NCBI RefSeq assembly: GCF_021401085.1
Contig: NZ_JACBFP010000007.1
Location: 1 to 64,000 of the forward strand
Source of the DNA: Chryseobacterium sp. R2A-55
GTDB lineage: Bacteria > Bacteroidota > Bacteroidia > Flavobacteriales > Weeksellaceae
DNA length: 64,000 bases
Reading direction: 5' to 3'
The notes beneath the pieces were generated by a model that saw only the letters and a program-made list of their open reading frames with translations, made no database searches and had not been told where the DNA came from. Below are positions 61,413-64,000 of the stretch, piece by piece (position 1 is the first letter of the stretch; every line of letters begins with the position of its first letter). The position numbers and the translations under genes are program-made.

Positions 61413-64000
61413 TTACTTCTTGATTGCTTTCACTGTTTTCACAGATCCGTCGTTCATGTGCAATGTTACCAGATATAATCCTGCATTCAATGAAGTAAGA
61501 TTAAGTTCTGCAGCCGGAGCAAGTGTTTTCACCTGTCTTCCTGAAACATCGCTTACAGAGATCGATTTCACATTTTTCACATCAGAGATTCTCAGGATAT
61601 CTGTGAACGGGTTCGGATAGATGGAAATTTCAGTCTTATTAGCATTGTTAACCGCAAGTGCAGCATCCGTTGTAAAAGAGATTTCCAGATTACCTGTGGA
61701 ATCAGCTGATCCATCGTTGGAAACCACTTTAGCATAATAAGTAGTGCTTGGATTCAAATTAAGGTCATAAGTTGTAGATGAAGTAGAAGTTCCATTTACC
61801 ACGTCATAATTTCCAGAAGCAGTTCCCACGAAAAGTTTGTAGTTCGTAGCGCCAGTTGCCGCACCCCATGTGATCGTAGCTGGACTTGTGGAAACCCCAG
61901 TTGCACCATTAGCAGGAGCTGTAATTAAAGCTACATCCGGAGCAACAATCTTAACGGTATAGTCTTCCACTTGTCCATAAGTATAGGTTTGACAAGGGGT
62001 ATTGTCTGTTCCATCGACCAACTTAATTCTCATCCTTGTTGTACCAAATTTGGCGTCAGCAGGGATTACAATGGTTGCGATTCCCGGTGTAGTTGCTGAG
62101 GCACCTGTAAGCTGAACTCTCTCCGCGTCTTCAAAAACACCATTTTGATTATAATCGATCCACGCAAAATAACTATCACTTGCAAAGTAAGTAGATGCTT
62201 TTACTGAAAGCAAGTAAGTTCCTTTTCTATTTACATTTGTGGAAATAGCAGTGAAATCTTCATATCCTGCAGTAGAAGTAGAGTTATTGTTAATGGTTCC
62301 AAAAGTAACATTTGAGATCTTTTCAAATGAAGTAGAGGTTGCTCCTGCTGTGCAGTAAACAAATGATCCAGTAGTAATAGCGGTATAGACACAACCGGTG
62401 GCATCTCCGATATTATTAGTAGGTACAATTTTCACGTAATAAGTTGAATTACCGATAAGGTTTACTTGGGTGCTCAACGCTGTTGTCAATGTTCCGTTTA
62501 CGATATCTGTTCCACCATCAGTGGTTCCAATATATACTTTATAACCTGTAGCTCCATTAGCCAATGCCCACGAAATAGTTGCAGGATTTGGTGCGAGACC
62601 AGTGAGATTTCCTGTGAGTGAAGTACATGAAGGAGCGGTTGTAGGGGCAACATAAGTAAACTCATACGCACCTATATCTGGAGTCGCAGCATCTCTAGTT
62701 GCGCCCGTGTAATCAGTCGTATAAGCAGCAATCGGTGTTCCTTTGTTATCAAGCAATTCTGTATTTTCAGAACTTGGATTCAATTTAAGGAAATCCGTAG
62801 AAGTTCCATTAGTGGAAAGAAAATCTGCACTAATATTCTGGGAATTGGTTTCTCTGACGCCTACATGAGTCTGGAACGCAGACATTGTAGAATAGGCAGT
62901 AGCACTGTTATAATAGATATTTTGGTTAGTTCCAGAACCTGTAAAAAAGTTGTTGTTATTTGATGTTACCGCATAATTATTAAGATTAGTAGATGCACTT
63001 CTTCTGAATGCAGATGCATATCCTGTTCCTTTAGGTGTGGAAGTGTTGATCACCATATTGTTTCGCATGTCCAACGTTGCAGTAGTTGAAGTAGTGTTAA
63101 ATGTATGGTAAATACCTGTGGAATTAAAGTTAGCTCCCAAAGATGTACCATTCAAATAGATTGAATTGTAATATACTTTGAGATTTGAAGTGGCACCACT
63201 GGAAGCAAGGTAGATCCCTGCCAAACCAACTGAAGTAGTGCTGCTGTTTGGAACACGCAAATCACCAATTAAATTATTTACAATGTACGTATTGGCAGAA
63301 ACTGTGGTTCCTACAATATAAACACCATAGAGCACACTTGCTCCGCCAGTAGCCTGCACGTTATATACTTTATTTTGCAAAATATTGGTGAGCGCTGTAG
63401 CATTGGCGTAAATCAAGTAGCCATTTGCTGCAATATTGATTCCGCTTACGGTGTTGTCGATAATATCCGTTTGAGGTCCAGAAGCGGTTGTATAAATTCC
63501 ATAGTAGGTACCAAAAGAAGAACCGTTCAATTTATTTTTTGTGGCAGTGAGGGATCCAGTATTCGCAGTACCTGCATAGCCGTGCAAAATTCCATATACG
63601 GATTGGTAAGTTGTACCGGTATGATTTGCTATGGTTCCCAAATTAATCTCATTGTTATTTGCCGTTAAATTTACTGCTGTGGAAGCAGTTGTACTTAAAC
63701 AATAAATACCCGCATAAGTTCCGCTGCTTGTGGAAGTATAATTCAAACGGTTTGGCGCATTCACTTTGTTATTATTTATTGTAAAAGACGTGTTGTCACC
63801 GTAGATATAGATTCCAGCCGCTCCTAAACCTCCGTCTGCAAAATTCATGGTATTGAAAGAAACATTGGAAGATGCCTGATAAGTGCCAAATAAGCCATAT
63901 GCTGTAACATAACCTAATGCACCCAAATTATTGAATGTATTACCAGTGGCAACTGAAGTTCCTCCTACATCATTTCCGGTATCCCTCAATGTGTATGGAG
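61413..64000 (-). CDS. T9SS-secreted beta-helix protein with Fn3 and GEVED domains (5' end outside)
   Basis: Only the C-terminal 860 or so residues are in the window; the frame is open to the right edge. In order: parallel beta-helix repeats rich in Asn (NTFNNLG, NNNKVNAPNRLNY, DMRNNMVINTSTP) through about residue 430; PDIGAYEF, a frequent repeat ending; an Fn3 domain (about 450-540); a GEVED domain (FAWIDYNQNGVFEDAERVQL; TYGQVEDYTVKI); a second Fn3 (LITAPANGATGVSTSPATIT); and the type A T9SS sorting domain (ISIYPNPFTDILRISDVKNV to VKAIKK). It should be exported by the Sec system, then by T9SS, and anchored at the cell surface or released. Confidence 0.92.
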   Translation of the reverse strand, partial: PYTLRDTGNDVGGTSVATGNTFNNLGALGYVTAYGLFGTYQASSNVSFNTMNFADGGLGAAGIYIYGDNTSFTINNNKVNAPNRLNYTSTSSGTYAGIYCLSTTASTAVNLTANNNEINLGTIANHTGTTYQSVYGILHGYAGTANTGSLTATKNKLNGSSFGTYYGIYTTASGPQTDIIDNTVSGINIAANGYLIYANATALTNILQNKVYNVQATGGASVLYGVYIVGTTVSANTYIVNNLIGDLRVPNSSTTSVGLAGIYLASSGATSNLKVYYNSIYLNGTSLGANFNSTGIYHTFNTTSTTATLDMRNNMVINTSTPKGTGYASAFRRSASTNLNNYAVTSNNNNFFTGSGTNQNIYYNSATAYSTMSAFQTHVGVRETNSQNISADFLSTNGTSTDFLKLNPSSENTELLDNKGTPIAAYTTDYTGATRDAATPDIGAYEFTYVAPTTAPSCTSLTGNLTGLAPNPATISWALANGATGYKVYIGTTDGGTDIVNGTLTTALSTQVNLIGNSTYYVKIVPTNNIGDATGCVYTAITTGSFVYCTAGATSTSFEKISNVTFGTINNNSTSTAGYEDFTAISTNVNRKGTYLLSVKASTYFASDSYFAWIDYNQNGVFEDAERVQLTGASATTPGIATIVIPADAKFGTTRMRIKLVDGTDNTPCQTYTYGQVEDYTVKIVAPDVALITAPANGATGVSTSPATITWGAATGATNYKLFVGTASGNYDVVNGTSTSSTTYDLNLNPSTTYYAKVVSNDGSADSTGNLEISFTTDAALAVNNANKTEISIYPNPFTDILRISDVKNVKSISVSDVSGRQVKTLAPAAELNLTSLNAGLYLVTLHMNDGSVKTVKAIKK

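Overview
The window is chromosomal DNA of a Bacteroidota member of the Flavobacteriia, most likely the Weeksellaceae (Chryseobacterium/Kaistella relatives). The signs are a T9SS sorting domain, a TonB receptor, a monomeric NADP isocitrate dehydrogenase, a mevalonate kinase, many promoters of the Bacteroidota form TAnnTTTG, A-rich start regions and moderate-to-low GC. No rRNA, tRNA or CRISPR array was seen. Except at the left edge it reads as ordinary, dense chromosome.

Layout. 1-2.1 kb is a small accessory patch: a frameshifted tyrosine recombinase abuts a toxin-antitoxin pair whose antitoxin lost its C-terminal Panacea domain. 2.1-10.5 kb holds LuxR and AraC regulators, isocitrate dehydrogenase, a TrpB2 gene behind a complete Trp-codon attenuator (leader peptide with three TGG codons, terminator, candidate antiterminator), and an RclC/YkgB membrane protein. 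10.6-31.3 kb is mostly minus-strand housekeeping: rluB, UbiA, mevalonate kinase, transporters, a thiolase, a nuclease, a histidine kinase, etfBA, peptidase, methyltransferase, methylmalonyl-CoA mutase small subunit, ftsB-like, udk, sanA-like and a flavin/2Fe-2S reductase. 31.3-34 kb has a thioredoxin-like lipoprotein and a FecCD-type ABC transporter.

34.1-40.2 kb is a fatty-acid beta-oxidation operon (marR, fadN, fadA, fadE) with the gene order of Bacillus subtilis fadNAE. A 16-bp sequence containing the palindrome TATGCATGCATA occurs twice before marR and once before etfBA, 11 kb away. In both places it lies over the expected -33 region, which suggests the MarR protein controls both the oxidation enzymes and their electron carrier.

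Downstream of fadE lies a non-coding array of twelve contiguous 21-bp units without a single indel. 41.4-48.9 kb is an envelope cluster: a GH18/NodB-deacetylase/GT2 fusion, a half-length MFS protein, an MprF-like aminoacyl-lipid synthase and an AcvB/VirJ-like hydrolase. The last two are the partners known in alphaproteobacteria as LpiA and AcvB. 49-58.8 kb carries a haem lipoprotein, MgtA, a PepSY-like lipoprotein, a DUF347 membrane protein, a TonB receptor, a CPA2 antiporter and a small HD protein. 59-61.2 kb is a padR-pspC operon that may end in an unannotated 21-residue hydrophobic peptide. The window closes inside a large T9SS-secreted beta-helix protein.
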